A stretch of DNA of 64,000 nucleotides from Nocardioides sp. Root190 (GCF_001428565.1 NZ_LMIA01000007.1:186001-250000); one strand, 5' to 3'; positions 1 through 8,451 are shown, counted from the stretch's first letter. Notes: generated by a model from the sequence alone, not told the origin. Numbers and translations: made by a program.

Positions 1-590
1 GCGACCGGGAAGGAGCCGGTGGGCACGTTCACGCGAGTCTCGAGCGGGACGGAGTGAATGTCTTCGCAGGCGACGGTGGCCTGAGCGCCGTCGGTGCCTG
101 TTTCGTCGCGGGCCTGGTGCAGTCACTGCCCGAGCTCACGTTGATGTTCAACCCGCACGTGAACTCGTTCAAGCGCATCGACCCGCGGCAGTGGGTGCCG
201 ACGCGTGCGTCCTGGGGGTACGACGACCGGCGCTCGGCCTGTCGTGTGGTGACGTCGGCGCGGGCGCTCGCCCGGGTCGAGCACCGCCGCGGCGGAGCCG
301 ATGCGAATCCCTACGTGAGCGGCGCAGCGGTCCTCGCGGGCGGGATCTGGGGGATCGAGCGCGGCGCACGTCTGCCGCCGCCGCGCAGCCCCGGGGGTCG
401 TACGGTGCCGGCCTCCCTCGCCGAGGCGATCACCGAGTTCGAGGGGTCTCCCCTCATCGACGACCTGCTTCCGCGCCGCTTTGCGGAGGCCTTCTCCGCG
501 ACGCGGCGCTCCGAGCTGGCCCGGTACGAGGCGTGGATGAGCACCCACATCACCGAGTTCGAGCTCCAGCGACACCTCGGTTTCCGCTGA
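1..590 (+). CDS. Glutamine synthetase-like (class III / PuuA type), C-terminal part
   Basis: The reading frame is open from base 3 and the 5' end lies outside the window; about 195 residues remain. The fragment begins at the H-x-S-L metal/substrate region and continues through NSFKRIDP, a WGYDDR segment and a RVEH...GADANPY motif, all in the order of the catalytic domain of the glutamine synthetase superfamily. In class III members such as PuuA the enzyme joins glutamate to an amine rather than to ammonia. The usual N-N-R of the arginine motif reads D-D-R here. It sits just upstream of a flavin monooxygenase and in the same island as a second GS paralogue at 8.5 kb, so a gamma-glutamylamide role is more likely than nitrogen assimilation. 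The acceptor amine is unknown. Confidence 0.85.
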   Translation, partial: DREGAGGHVHASLERDGVNVFAGDGGLSAVGACFVAGLVQSLPELTLMFNPHVNSFKRIDPRQWVPTRASWGYDDRRSACRVVTSARALARVEHRRGGADANPYVSGAAVLAGGIWGIERGARLPPPRSPGGRTVPASLAEAITEFEGSPLIDDLLPRRFAEAFSATRRSELARYEAWMSTHITEFELQRHLGFR

Positions 591-595
591 GGGTG

Positions 596-630
596 TTGAC
601 AACTTCTCATAAGGTCGAAAGACTAGACCA
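596..630 (+). promoter_or_regulatory. Promoter with overlapping 19-bp dyad operator before the monooxygenase
   Basis: TTGACA at 596-601 is followed 17 bp later by a weak -10 (AAGACT, 619-624). The 19-mer AGGTCGAAAGACTAGACCA (612-630) covers the -10. It is an imperfect inverted repeat and fits the motif AGGTCTA-N5-TNGACCA found at other promoters of this island. An operator across the -10 suggests repression. The binding protein is inferred, with the GntR gene at 7.6 kb the first candidate. Confidence 0.6.
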
Positions 631-661
631 AACAACCAACTACGACGAGACGGTGTCCACA

Positions 662-2149
662 GTGAAGCCACCCACCCCGACCTCTGCACCCCTTGCCGGA
701 CCGCACGACGTGGCGATCATCGGATCGGGATTCAGCGGAATCGCCGCAGCCACCGCCCTGCTCAAGGAGGGCGTCCGTGACTTCGTCATGTTCGAACGCT
801 CTGAGGACATCGGTGGAACCTGGCTGGTGAACCGGTACCCCGGAGCGGAGGTCGACCTCGAGTCGCACATCTACTCCTTCTCCTTCGAGCCCCACGACTG
901 GACGCGGACGCACGCGGACTGGCGCGAGCTCCTCGCCTACCTCCAGGGCGTCGCGCGCAAGTGGGGGCTCTACGAGCGGACGCTGCTCGGCACCGGGGTC
1001 GCTGAGGTCACCTGGGACGAGCCGTCGAAGACCTGGACCATCGAGGACGAGGCCGGTCGGTCCCATGGACCCTTCAAGGCCGTGATCTCTGCGGTCGGCT
1101 TCCTCAACACGCCGTTGGTCCCGCCGTTCCTGCGCGGCGACACCGTGTTCGAGGGGGACCTCTGCCACACCTCCACCTGGCGCGACGAGCTGACTCTCGA
1201 AGGCAAGGCCGTCGGGGTGCTGGGCACAGGGTCCTCCGCGGTCCAGGTCGTGACCGAGGCGGAGCGGCAGGGCAGCTCGGTCAAGGTCTTCCAGATCGAA
1301 CCGAACTGGCTGCTCCCGAAGGGGGCACGCGACTTCACGCCGAGTGAGCGACGCTGGAACAAGCTGAAGCCGGTCTACTACTTCCGCCGGTATCGCCTCT
1401 ACCTCGACTACGACCTGCGCCAGTACCGCGCCAGTCACGCACGGGTGGGCGGCCGGGTCAACAAGCAGCGCCTGGTGGCCGCGCGTGAGTACCTGCATCG
1501 GGAGATGGGATCGCAGCCCGACCTGGAGAGGCTGCTGACGCCGGAGTTCTCGGTCGAGGCCCGACGGACCGTCGTCAGCGACACCTACTACCGGAGCCTG
1601 AGGTCGCCGAAGGTCGAGCTCGTTCCCCATGCTGTCGCCGACGTGACGCCGACGGGGGTCGTCGATGCCACGGGAGAGAAGCACGAGCTGGACATGATCG
1701 TGCTCGCCACGGGCTTCGACGCCGCGAACTTCATCAGCACCTACCGCACCACCGGCGAGAACGGCGTGGTCCTCCGCGACCAGTGGGAGGGTGGCGCGGA
1801 GGCGTTCCTCGGTGTCATGACGCCGAACTTCCCCAACTTCTTCATGATCTTCGGCCCCAACACGAGCGGGATCCCGCTCGTGACCTACTACGAGGCGCAG
1901 GCGAGGTTCGCCGCCAAGACCGCCAAGCGTCTCGCTGATGGCAGGGCCAGCAAGATCACCGTCAAGTCCTACGTCCACGACTTCTACAACCGCCGACTCC
2001 AGCGCCGCCTCGACAAGACCGTGTGGGGCGAGGTCGCCAACTACTTCCAGGGCACGAGCGGCAAGGTCATCAGTCAGTGGCCGTTCAGCCCGACGTCGTA
2101 CATCGTGGGACTGCGCCTGGCCCGCTGGTTCGGGGTCGATGCCAAGTGA
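662..2149 (+). CDS. Flavin-containing / Baeyer-Villiger-type monooxygenase
   Basis: A 495-residue NADPH- and FAD-dependent monooxygenase. The FAD Rossmann motif GSGFSG lies at residues 21-26, followed by GGTW (51-54). The second dinucleotide motif LGTGSS is near residue 190. Between them a Baeyer-Villiger-like fingerprint F-x-G-x-x-x-H-T-x-x-W starts at residue 163, but W is followed by R instead of the common P. The family inserts oxygen next to a carbonyl or oxidises N or S; which reaction occurs here is not settled. GTG at 662 is chosen because it puts the FAD motif at the usual distance from the N-terminus and leaves room for the promoter. The following SDR gene overlaps it (GTGA), so the two form an operon. 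A ketone produced by the SDR would be a natural substrate. Confidence 0.85.
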   Translation: MKPPTPTSAPLAGPHDVAIIGSGFSGIAAATALLKEGVRDFVMFERSEDIGGTWLVNRYPGAEVDLESHIYSFSFEPHDWTRTHADWRELLAYLQGVARKWGLYERTLLGTGVAEVTWDEPSKTWTIEDEAGRSHGPFKAVISAVGFLNTPLVPPFLRGDTVFEGDLCHTSTWRDELTLEGKAVGVLGTGSSAVQVVTEAERQGSSVKVFQIEPNWLLPKGARDFTPSERRWNKLKPVYYFRRYRLYLDYDLRQYRASHARVGGRVNKQRLVAAREYLHREMGSQPDLERLLTPEFSVEARRTVVSDTYYRSLRSPKVELVPHAVADVTPTGVVDATGEKHELDMIVLATGFDAANFISTYRTTGENGVVLRDQWEGGAEAFLGVMTPNFPNFFMIFGPNTSGIPLVTYYEAQARFAAKTAKRLADGRASKITVKSYVHDFYNRRLQRRLDKTVWGEVANYFQGTSGKVISQWPFSPTSYIVGLRLARWFGVDAK

Positions 2150-2895
2150 GCGGCTCGATGGACGGCAAGGTGGTCGTGGTGACCGGGGCGGCAGGTTCGA
2201 TCGGTCGTGCCGCCGTCACGGTCCTGCGACGTGAGGGCGCCACGGTGGTCGGAGTCGACCTGCGCGACGTCGACGACACCGGCGCGGACTCCTTCGTCGC
2301 CTGCGACCTCACCGTCGAGGCGCAGGTGAAGGACCTCTACGACGGCGTCGTCCGTCGCCTCGGTCGCATCGACGCCCTGTTCAACAACGCGGGTGTGGCG
2401 CTCCCCGCCGACAGCTCGACCCTGGACGCCGACCTTTCGGTCTTCGCCCGGACCATGGCAATCAACGTCGAGAGCGTGCTGCTGTGCTGCAAGTACGGGA
2501 TCCCGCACCTGATCGCCGGGGGTGGTGGTTCGGTCGTCAACACGGCCTCGTTGGTGGCGCGGATGGGCTCGGCCGTGTCCCAGATCGGTTACACGGCCTC
2601 GAAGGGCGCCGTGGTCGCCATGTCCCGCGAGATGGGGGTCGAGCTCGCGAGAAAGGGCATCAGGGTCAACAGCCTGAGCCCGGGGCCTGTGCAGTCCCCG
2701 ATGCTCGAGGGGCTGTTCAGCGCCGACGAGGTTGCTCGTCGGATGGTGCATGTGCCCGCCGGACGGTTCGGGACCGCAGCCGAGATGGCGGAGGCGGCGC
2801 TGTTCCTGCTCAGTGATGCCTCGAGCTTCGTCAACGGATTCGAGCTGGTCGTCGATGGTGGCATCTCCGCTGCCTATGTCACCCCTGAGGACTAG
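2146..2895 (+). CDS. Short-chain dehydrogenase/reductase (SDR)
   Basis: A 249-residue classical SDR that would interconvert an alcohol and a ketone with NAD(P). Visible motifs are the cofactor-binding TGAAGSIG near the N-terminus, NNAG in the middle, the catalytic Y-T-A-S-K, and a PGPVQSPM loop after it. The start shares GTGA with the monooxygenase stop; ATG at 2158 is the alternative and would drop four residues. Translational coupling to the monooxygenase suggests consecutive steps, alcohol to ketone and then oxygenation. A strong bidirectional terminator follows. Substrate specificity cannot be read from the sequence. Confidence 0.87.
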   Translation: MSGSMDGKVVVVTGAAGSIGRAAVTVLRREGATVVGVDLRDVDDTGADSFVACDLTVEAQVKDLYDGVVRRLGRIDALFNNAGVALPADSSTLDADLSVFARTMAINVESVLLCCKYGIPHLIAGGGGSVVNTASLVARMGSAVSQIGYTASKGAVVAMSREMGVELARKGIRVNSLSPGPVQSPMLEGLFSADEVARRMVHVPAGRFGTAAEMAEAALFLLSDASSFVNGFELVVDGGISAAYVTPED

Positions 2896-2929
2896 GGCAG
2901 CGACAAGCCCACGGCGCAGCAGCGACAAG

Positions 2930-2963
2930 GAAGGGCCCGACCGCCACGGCGGTCGGGCCCTTC
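2930..2963. terminator. Bidirectional terminator hairpin
   Basis: A perfect 16-bp inverted repeat with a 2-nt loop (arms 2930-2945 and 2948-2963, GGGCCCGACC core) lies between the SDR gene and the convergent reductase gene. It can end transcription from both sides. There is only a short T tract, as is common in high-GC actinobacteria. Confidence 0.8.
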
Positions 2964-2980
2964 GTCATTGCCTCTCGCGT

Positions 2981-4057
2981 TCAGGCCGATGGTGGTGACA
3001 GCTGGAGGATCTGCTTGCCGAGGTTCTTCCCGTCGAAGAGGCGATTCATGGTGGCCACGGCGTCGGTGACCTCGCCCTCGACGATGTCGTCGGCCCACAC
3101 CAGGGAGCCGTCCTGGACCCAACGCGAAAGACGCTGTGTCGCCTCGTCGAACTGGTCGGCGAAGTCGGTGACGATGAAGCCCTTCACCGTGCAGCTCCGC
3201 ACCGTGATCGTCGACAGGTTCGTCGGCCCGTAGGCCACGGCCTCGTCGGAGTAGCCGCTGGAGATGCCTCCGCAGAGCACCACGGTTCCCCGCTGCGCGA
3301 TGTTGCTGATGCCGGCCTCCAGGACCTTGCCGGCGACGTTGTCGAAGAAGACGTCGACGCCAGTGGGCGCCAGCTCGGCAAGTCGCGCACCAACGTCCTC
3401 GGACTTGTAGTCGACGACGTGGTCGAAGCCCGCCACCTCCTTCAGCCAGGTGCCCTTCTCGGCACCGCCGGCAATGCCGATGACCGTCGCGCCGGCGAGC
3501 TTGGCCAGCTGACCCGCGACCGAGCCAGTGGCTCCCGCCGCTCCGGAGACGAGAACGACGTCGCCCGGGCGCGGTGCCCCGAGCTCCAGCATGCCGAAGT
3601 ACGCGGTGAGGCCGGTGGTTCCGAGGACGCCCAGCACCGAGGTCGGCGGCACTCCGTCAGGGACCCGCCGGGCGACCGGACGGCTCGCGCTCGGATCGCT
3701 GACGTGCTCGAGGTGGCTGTGAGTGCCCTCCTCGAAGCGGGCGACGGCGTGGGTCTGCCACCCGAAGTTGCCGGTGACGAGGGTGCCGACGGCCACGGAG
3801 TCGACGCCGGAGGCCACCACCTCGCCGACGCCGTGACCACGCATCACCGCTCCCAGCGGAACGGGCGGCGCGTAGGAAGGGCCGTCGTTCATCCAACCGC
3901 GCATCGCCGGGTCGAAGGCGACCCACAGGACGCGAACCAGCACCTCGCCCTCGACGGGACTCGGGGAGGGCAACTCGTCGAGGACGAAGTCGTCGAGTGT
4001 GGCGGTCCAGGTGGGCCGGCGCCCCAGCAGCAGCCGGCGGTTCAGGTGTGGTGTCAT
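2981..4057 (-). CDS. Medium-chain NADP-dependent oxidoreductase (quinone/enone reductase type)
   Basis: A 358-residue member of the zinc-independent medium-chain dehydrogenase/reductase group, like 2-alkenal reductases and prostaglandin reductases. These reduce an activated C=C bond with NADPH. The nucleotide-binding fold shows SGAAGATGSVAGQLA about halfway along, with D-P-A-M-R-G-W in the N-terminal catalytic domain. The catalytic-zinc ligands of alcohol dehydrogenases are absent. The ATG at 4057 is chosen over an upstream TTG because the protein then begins at the normal family position (MTPHLNRR). It is transcribed away from the glutaminase gene, and a copy of the island's 19-bp operator lies 18 bp upstream, tying it to the same regulon. 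Confidence 0.85.
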   Translation of the reverse strand: MTPHLNRRLLLGRRPTWTATLDDFVLDELPSPSPVEGEVLVRVLWVAFDPAMRGWMNDGPSYAPPVPLGAVMRGHGVGEVVASGVDSVAVGTLVTGNFGWQTHAVARFEEGTHSHLEHVSDPSASRPVARRVPDGVPPTSVLGVLGTTGLTAYFGMLELGAPRPGDVVLVSGAAGATGSVAGQLAKLAGATVIGIAGGAEKGTWLKEVAGFDHVVDYKSEDVGARLAELAPTGVDVFFDNVAGKVLEAGISNIAQRGTVVLCGGISSGYSDEAVAYGPTNLSTITVRSCTVKGFIVTDFADQFDEATQRLSRWVQDGSLVWADDIVEGEVTDAVATMNRLFDGKNLGKQILQLSPPSA

Positions 4058-4074
4058 GACGTCACTGTACCTCA

Positions 4075-4093
4075 AGGTCTAATCTCTCGACCA
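4075..4093 (+). promoter_or_regulatory. 19-bp island operator, reductase side
   Basis: AGGTCTAATCTCTCGACCA is the best match to the shared motif. It is embedded in a wider inverted repeat, GGTCTAAT (4076-4083) against ATTAGTCC (4093-4100). It lies in the 127-bp divergent gap between the reductase and glutaminase genes, close upstream of the reductase start. Confidence 0.65.
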
Positions 4094-4141
4094 TTAGTCC
4101 AGCGGCGCTCGTTCAACTGGCGTCGAGGGCCTCGCAAATAA

Positions 4142-4177
4142 TGGTGTATTGCATAGACCTTTGACCCTTAGTACGGT
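4142..4177 (+). promoter_or_regulatory. Glutaminase promoter with overlapping operator
   Basis: A -35 TTGCAT (4149-4154) and a -10 TACGGT (4172-4177) are 17 bp apart. The complementary strand of 4142-4160 reads AGGTCTATGCAATACACCA, a copy of the island dyad that covers the -35. Transcription would begin at about 4184-4185, on or next to the GTG start codon, so the mRNA may be leaderless. Confidence 0.55.
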
Positions 4178-4184
4178 GTTCCTC

Positions 4185-5135
4185 GTGACAACGCCGACGA
4201 TCGACGGACCGGCGGCAACCCGGGACCTCACCGGCCCCGCTCTGATGCGTCACGCCGAGCGCGCCGCGGAGCTGGGACGGTCGGTGGCCCGCACGGGAGC
4301 CGTGACGGCCAAGATCCCGGAGCTGGCCAAGGTCGACGCCGGCGCCTTCGGGTTCTCCGTCGCGACTGTCGAGGGGACCGAGCTCGGGGTCGGGGACAGT
4401 GATGTCCAGTTCTCCCTGCAGAGCATCACGAAGCTGTTCGCCCTGGTCGCGTTGCTCCAGATCGAGCCCACGGCCTGGGAGCACGTCGGCTGGGCGCCGA
4501 CCGAGCTCGGCTACGGCTCGGTGACCGAGCTCGAGCGCGCCGCGGGTCGACCACGCAACCCCTTCGTGAACGCCGGTGCCCTGATCGTCACCGACCGGCT
4601 GCTGCGGCACACTGGCTCGGCGGTCGGGAGGGTGAGCACCCTCCTCCGCGAGCTCTCAGGCGACAGTGCCACGCACTCCGACGCGGCGGTGGCGGCGTCA
4701 GAGGCCGCGGCGGACCACCGCAACCGGGCGCTGGCCCACGTACTCGCCGAGCACGGCCGACTCCTCAACCCGGTGGAGGACGTGCTTGGGGAGTACTACG
4801 CGCAATGCGCGATCACCGGCTCGGTCCTCGGTCTGGCCCGGGGCGCCCGCTTCCTCGCCGACCGTCGACTGCATCGCCTCGTACTCGATTCCGACAACAT
4901 CCGCCGGATCAATGCGGTGCTGCTGACCTCGGGCATGTACGGAGCGGCCGGAGACATCGCCTACCGGATCGGGTTGCCCGCCAAGAGCGGTGTCGGCGGG
5001 GGAATCCTCGCGGCTCTGCCCGGCGTCGGCACCGTCTGTGCCTGGAGTCCGCCTCTCGATCTCGAGGGGAACTCGGTCGGAGGCGTGGCGGCGCTCGAGC
5101 ACTTCGCGCGGACGTCCGGCTGGTCCGTCTTCTAG
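4185..5135 (+). CDS. glsA: Glutaminase (serine-dependent, GlsA family)
   Basis: A 316-residue enzyme that hydrolyses glutamine to glutamate and ammonia, close to the usual length of about 310. The beta-lactamase-like fold shows the S-x-x-K motif as SITK (residues 80-83), the conserved NPFVNAGAL segment, EYYAQCAITG, and a KSGVGGGI motif near the C-terminus. GTG 4185 is preferred because an earlier start would place the coding region over the promoter and operator. It is followed 21 bp later by a gamma-glutamyl hydrolase gene. In this island it would recycle glutamine or act on a related gamma-glutamyl amide; the second option is my inference. Confidence 0.88.
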   Translation: MTTPTIDGPAATRDLTGPALMRHAERAAELGRSVARTGAVTAKIPELAKVDAGAFGFSVATVEGTELGVGDSDVQFSLQSITKLFALVALLQIEPTAWEHVGWAPTELGYGSVTELERAAGRPRNPFVNAGALIVTDRLLRHTGSAVGRVSTLLRELSGDSATHSDAAVAASEAAADHRNRALAHVLAEHGRLLNPVEDVLGEYYAQCAITGSVLGLARGARFLADRRLHRLVLDSDNIRRINAVLLTSGMYGAAGDIAYRIGLPAKSGVGGGILAALPGVGTVCAWSPPLDLEGNSVGGVAALEHFARTSGWSVF

Positions 5136-5156
5136 CCATCCACTCAGGAGAAGCCC

Positions 5157-5906
5157 GTGAACCACCATCTCGACCGCCCCGTCATCGGGATCACCTACTC
5201 CTCGAAGGATCTCGAGGAGTTCGGACTGTGGCGCCACATGTTCCACGGCTTCGTCGCAGCCGGCGCCACCCCAGTGGGTATCGACTGCGCCGTCGACCAG
5301 CCACTGATCGCCTCCGTGGTCGGTCGGTTGGACGGACTGGTGGTAGGAGGAGGTGGTGACGTCGACCCCGCTCGGTACGGCGGTGCCGTCGCCGACGAGC
5401 TGCTGTGGGGTGTGAATCCGTCGAGGGATGCCATCGAGGAGGTGGCGCTCCAGGCCGCCATCGACGGAACGGTCCCTGTGCTGGCCATTTGTCGTGGCAT
5501 GCAGTTCGTGAACGTCGCTCTCGGCGGGACTCTCCATGCCGACCTCGCCCGGGACCGTCCGAGTGAGGTGGTGCACCGCCCGGGCAAGGAACTGCTCGAC
5601 CGATCCTGCCACGGCGTCGACGTCGAGGCTGACACGCTGTTGTCGGCCTGGATGGGTCGGCAAGGTCGGATCGCGGTCAACAGCGAGCACCACCAGGGGT
5701 TGGACGTGCTCGCGCCGGGGCTGCGTGCCGTCGCCCACTCGCCAGACGGCCTCGTCGAGGCGGTGGAACTCCGAGGACGCCTGCTGGTCGGGGTGCAGTG
5801 GCATCCGGAGATCCTCTGGTCCACCGAGCAGAGCTCCCTGGACCTGCTGACCGGCTTCGTCCGGGTGAGCTCGATGCGTTCTTCGCTGAACCGTTCACCG
5901 GGCTGA
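5157..5906 (+). CDS. Gamma-glutamyl-amide hydrolase (peptidase C26, PuuD-like)
   Basis: A 249-residue class I glutamine-amidotransferase-like hydrolase. The nucleophile is Cys112 in ICRGMQ, and the His-Glu pair is H216/E218 in QWHPE. The GGGGDVDP segment near residue 64 is typical of the PuuD/C26 family, which frees glutamate from gamma-glutamyl-GABA and similar amides. The GTG start has GGAGAAG upstream. It pairs logically with the PuuA-like synthetases of the island: one adds a gamma-glutamyl group to an amine and this one removes it after oxidation. A convergent terminator follows. Confidence 0.87.
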   Translation: MNHHLDRPVIGITYSSKDLEEFGLWRHMFHGFVAAGATPVGIDCAVDQPLIASVVGRLDGLVVGGGGDVDPARYGGAVADELLWGVNPSRDAIEEVALQAAIDGTVPVLAICRGMQFVNVALGGTLHADLARDRPSEVVHRPGKELLDRSCHGVDVEADTLLSAWMGRQGRIAVNSEHHQGLDVLAPGLRAVAHSPDGLVEAVELRGRLLVGVQWHPEILWSTEQSSLDLLTGFVRVSSMRSSLNRSPG

Positions 5907-5914
5907 CGCGAGAA

Positions 5915-5943
5915 GGGCCGGACCGCCTGTGGCGATCCGGCCC
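5915..5943. terminator. Bidirectional terminator hairpin
   Basis: Arms GGGCCGGA (5915-5922) and TCCGGCCC (5936-5943), extended by GCC/GGC around a three-base loop, lie between two convergent genes, the C26 hydrolase and the permease. Confidence 0.7.
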
Positions 5944-5960
5944 CTCACGTACGACGGAAC

Positions 5961-7412
5961 TCAGTCCTCGAGGATCTCGGCATACCGTTGCGGTGACGTC
6001 CCCCGAGCCAGGGCGGCGGTGCCCGCGCCGACGGCGAAGGCGATCGCCAGACCGATGCACACCCAGTTGGCGGCGGTCTGGCCTCCGACGAGGAGGTCCA
6101 GGTTGTCCAGGACCATGTAGACGACGAAGGCCAGTGCCGTGAACGACAGGATCGGCGCGATCACCGAGTTCCAGATGGGGTCCGTGCCGTCACCTCGCTG
6201 GTGGAAGGCGACCACCGCGACGCTGGTCAGGAGCATGAGCATCAGGATGCCGAGCGTCGCGGCGCCGGACAGCCAGGTGTAGATCTCCAGGATCGGGTCG
6301 AGGCCTGCGGCGGCGAGCGCTCCGAGGATCCCGGCGGTCATCGCGCTGACGACCACGGACGAGCGTGAGGGTGCGCGATGTGCCGGGTGGACCTCGCCGA
6401 GTGCGGCTGGCAGCACGCGGCCGTTCGCCAGGTTGAACTGGTAGCGGGCGACCACGTTGTGGAAGGAGAGGCAGCACGCGAACACGCTGGTGACCAGCAG
6501 GATGATGACGGCGTCCTCGACGACGGTGCCGGCGTACCGGTTGGCGAGGCCCTGCATGACGTTCGACGGGTCGGCACCTGCCGCGGCCGCCGCCTTGCCG
6601 GCGCCCAATCCGTTCGCCATCGCGAACGAGGTGAAGGCGTAGAGCGTGCCGATGATGGCGATCGCGATGTAGGTCGCGCGCGGGATGGTCCGCTCAGGGT
6701 CCTTGGCCTCGCTGCGGAAGACGGCGGTGGCCTCGAAGCCGACGAAGGCGAAGAAGGCGAACATGAGGCCGAGTCCGGGAGCTCCATCGAACAGGTTGCC
6801 CGGATTCAGCGGCTCTGCCGAGAGCCCGTCGTCGCCACCCTGGAACAGGATGGCCAGGTCGACGACGATCACGACCAGCCCTTCGAGCACGAGCGCGACC
6901 CCGAGCACCTTGGCGCTCACCTCGATGTCGCGATAGCCGAGAAGTGAGATGACGGCGAGGAAGGCGAACGCGCACAGCCACCACGACACCTCCATCCCGA
7001 GGTACTGCTCGACGGCTGCCGAGGTGGACACGCCGAGGAGTGCGTAGAGCGCGATCAGGAGGACGACGTACGACGCCAGTGCCAGCGAAGCAGTACCCGC
7101 GCCCGGGACCTTCCCCAGTCCTGCCTGGACGTAGGAGTAGAAGGCACCGGCGTTGCGGACGTGCCGGCTCATCAGGGTGAAGCCGACCGCGAAGACCGAC
7201 AGTACGACGGCCGCACCCACGAAGTAGAGCGGGGCTGCGGTGTTGCCGCTGAGGGCGAAGACGAGCGGAATGACGGCGCAGGCGGCGCCGAGGGGTGCCA
7301 CGGCGGCGACGACCATGAAGACGACCGAGCCGACTCCCAGCCCGCGGTGGAGAAGTTCTGCCTTGCCGATCGATGGATCGACCGGCGCCTGGTGGCCTCT
7401 TGTTGCGGACAT
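5961..7412 (-). CDS. APC-family amino acid/amine permease
   Basis: A 483-residue inner-membrane protein with about twelve hydrophobic segments. The first begins after residue 20 with the GLGVGSVVFMVVAAVAPLG block characteristic of the amino acid-polyamine-organocation superfamily. F-x-G-F-E-A-x-A around mid-protein is a further family motif. The ATG at 7412 is preferred because it has a GGAGAG ribosome site and the permease core begins shortly after. It probably imports an amino acid, polyamine or related amine. It lies downstream of, and on the same strand as, the GntR regulator gene, with its own promoter region between them. Confidence 0.88.
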   Translation of the reverse strand: MSATRGHQAPVDPSIGKAELLHRGLGVGSVVFMVVAAVAPLGAACAVIPLVFALSGNTAAPLYFVGAAVVLSVFAVGFTLMSRHVRNAGAFYSYVQAGLGKVPGAGTASLALASYVVLLIALYALLGVSTSAAVEQYLGMEVSWWLCAFAFLAVISLLGYRDIEVSAKVLGVALVLEGLVVIVVDLAILFQGGDDGLSAEPLNPGNLFDGAPGLGLMFAFFAFVGFEATAVFRSEAKDPERTIPRATYIAIAIIGTLYAFTSFAMANGLGAGKAAAAAGADPSNVMQGLANRYAGTVVEDAVIILLVTSVFACCLSFHNVVARYQFNLANGRVLPAALGEVHPAHRAPSRSSVVVSAMTAGILGALAAAGLDPILEIYTWLSGAATLGILMLMLLTSVAVVAFHQRGDGTDPIWNSVIAPILSFTALAFVVYMVLDNLDLLVGGQTAANWVCIGLAIAFAVGAGTAALARGTSPQRYAEILED

Positions 7413-7509
7413 GTCGTTGTTCTCTCCTTGATCCTGCTCCGTGCGGAGTCGGTGGATGGTCGTCCGCCCGAGCGGCCAGAACCGGGGACCAGGCAGTGGG
7501 TGTGAGCCG

Positions 7510-7566
7510 TCCGACACCCAATAGACCTATTGGTTTGATCTTCAAGCCTTTAGGGTGGTCTGTCAA
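7510..7566 (-). promoter_or_regulatory. Permease promoter with operator-like palindrome
   Basis: On the minus strand TTGACA (7566-7561) is followed 17 bp later by GAAGAT. Just downstream lies the perfect palindrome CCAATAG-AC-CTATTGG (7518-7533). Its half AGGTCTA matches the left half of the island operator, while the right half is degenerate. It probably controls the permease. Confidence 0.45.
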
Positions 7567-8297
7567 GAGTCGGTGAGCCAGGACGCGAGGGTCCTGTGTG
7601 TGTCGTCGATGTGGTCGGCCATCAGCGAGGACGCGCGTTCGCCAGCCCCGGTGCGCACTGCGGCGAGGATGTCGGCGTGGAGGTCATTCGCGTTCGGCTC
7701 GAGGTTGCGGAAGACCGAGCCCACGGGTCCCCACATCGCACCGCGGGCCGCCGCCACCTGTGCCACGAGGTGCGCGTTGCGTGAGCATCGAGCGAGATCG
7801 AGGTGGAATCTGTTGTCCAGGGCCTGGAACTCGTAGACGAGCGCGGTGCTCGGCCGACGGCGCTCCTCGCGGATCACCTGCTGCATCCGGCCGAGGAGGT
7901 TCTCGAGGTCGGTCAGGTCCTCCGCGGTACGACGCGCTGCGGCGAGCTGCACTGCTCCGGTCTCGACGACCAGGCGAAGGTCGAACAGGTCGCGAAGAGC
8001 GCGAAGTCCGGTCTGAGCCCGCTCGCCCGTCGCGCGCTGGTCGTGTGGCGGGGCGAGGACGGTGAACCCGCCGCCGCGTCCCCGGCGCACGGAGAGTCTC
8101 CGCTCTGCCTCGAGCACGGACACGGCCGAGCGGACGGTCGTCCTGGAGACGCACAGGATCTCGGCCAGTTCCCGCTCCGAGGGCAGGCGGTCGCCGGGCC
8201 GGAACTGCCCCTGGTCCAGTGAGCGGCGCAGCTCGTCGACAACGAGCTCGTGGGCGGCGATCTGTCGCACCGGCCCCAGGTGTGGTGATGGCGTCAT
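7563..8297 (-). CDS. GntR-family regulator (FadR/FCD type)
   Basis: A 244-residue transcription factor. The N-terminal winged helix (about residues 25-85) contains the GntR signature, with D-R-L-P-S-E-R-E-L-A followed by V-S-R-T-T-V-R. The C-terminal part is helical and contains R-L-V-V-E and a late H-x-D-L/H-I-D-D pattern typical of FCD ligand-binding domains, which often bind small carboxylates through a metal. ATG 8297 is taken because it precedes the winged helix by a normal distance. It is divergent from the second glutamine synthetase, and two copies of the island operator lie in that gap, so it is the leading candidate regulator of the island, probably autoregulated. Confidence 0.88.
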   Translation of the reverse strand: MTPSPHLGPVRQIAAHELVVDELRRSLDQGQFRPGDRLPSERELAEILCVSRTTVRSAVSVLEAERRLSVRRGRGGGFTVLAPPHDQRATGERAQTGLRALRDLFDLRLVVETGAVQLAAARRTAEDLTDLENLLGRMQQVIREERRRPSTALVYEFQALDNRFHLDLARCSRNAHLVAQVAAARGAMWGPVGSVFRNLEPNANDLHADILAAVRTGAGERASSLMADHIDDTHRTLASWLTDS

Positions 8298-8356
8298 GGG
8301 TGGCCCTCGTCTGCTGGCGGCCGAGCTGTGCCGCGACTCCGACAGATTAGGACTAA

Positions 8357-8375
8357 AGATCAGGTTAGTCGACCA
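8357..8375 (+). promoter_or_regulatory. 19-bp island operator, GntR side
   Basis: AGATCAGGTTAGTCGACCA matches ten of the thirteen fixed positions of the motif AGGTCTA-N5-TNGACCA. It lies about 60 bp upstream of the GntR start, a position suited to autoregulation. Confidence 0.45.
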
Positions 8376-8401
8376 ATTGGCGACAATCTCTTGCCCACCC
8401 G

Positions 8402-8451
8402 TTGACACCGGAGTGCGAGCGACCTACCGTTTAGGTCTACTTGCTGGACCA
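8402..8451 (+). promoter_or_regulatory. Promoter plus operator before the glutamine synthetase-like gene
   Basis: TTGACA (8402-8407), 17 bp, then TACCGT (8425-8430) form a good promoter. The operator AGGTCTACTTGCTGGACCA (8433-8451) begins right at the expected transcription start, a position where a bound protein blocks initiation. Confidence 0.65.

Noticed and set aside
191..661. N-terminal extension of the monooxygenase over the GS fragment
   Set aside because: The extension is Arg-rich shadow coding of the GS gene and crosses the promoter at 596-624.
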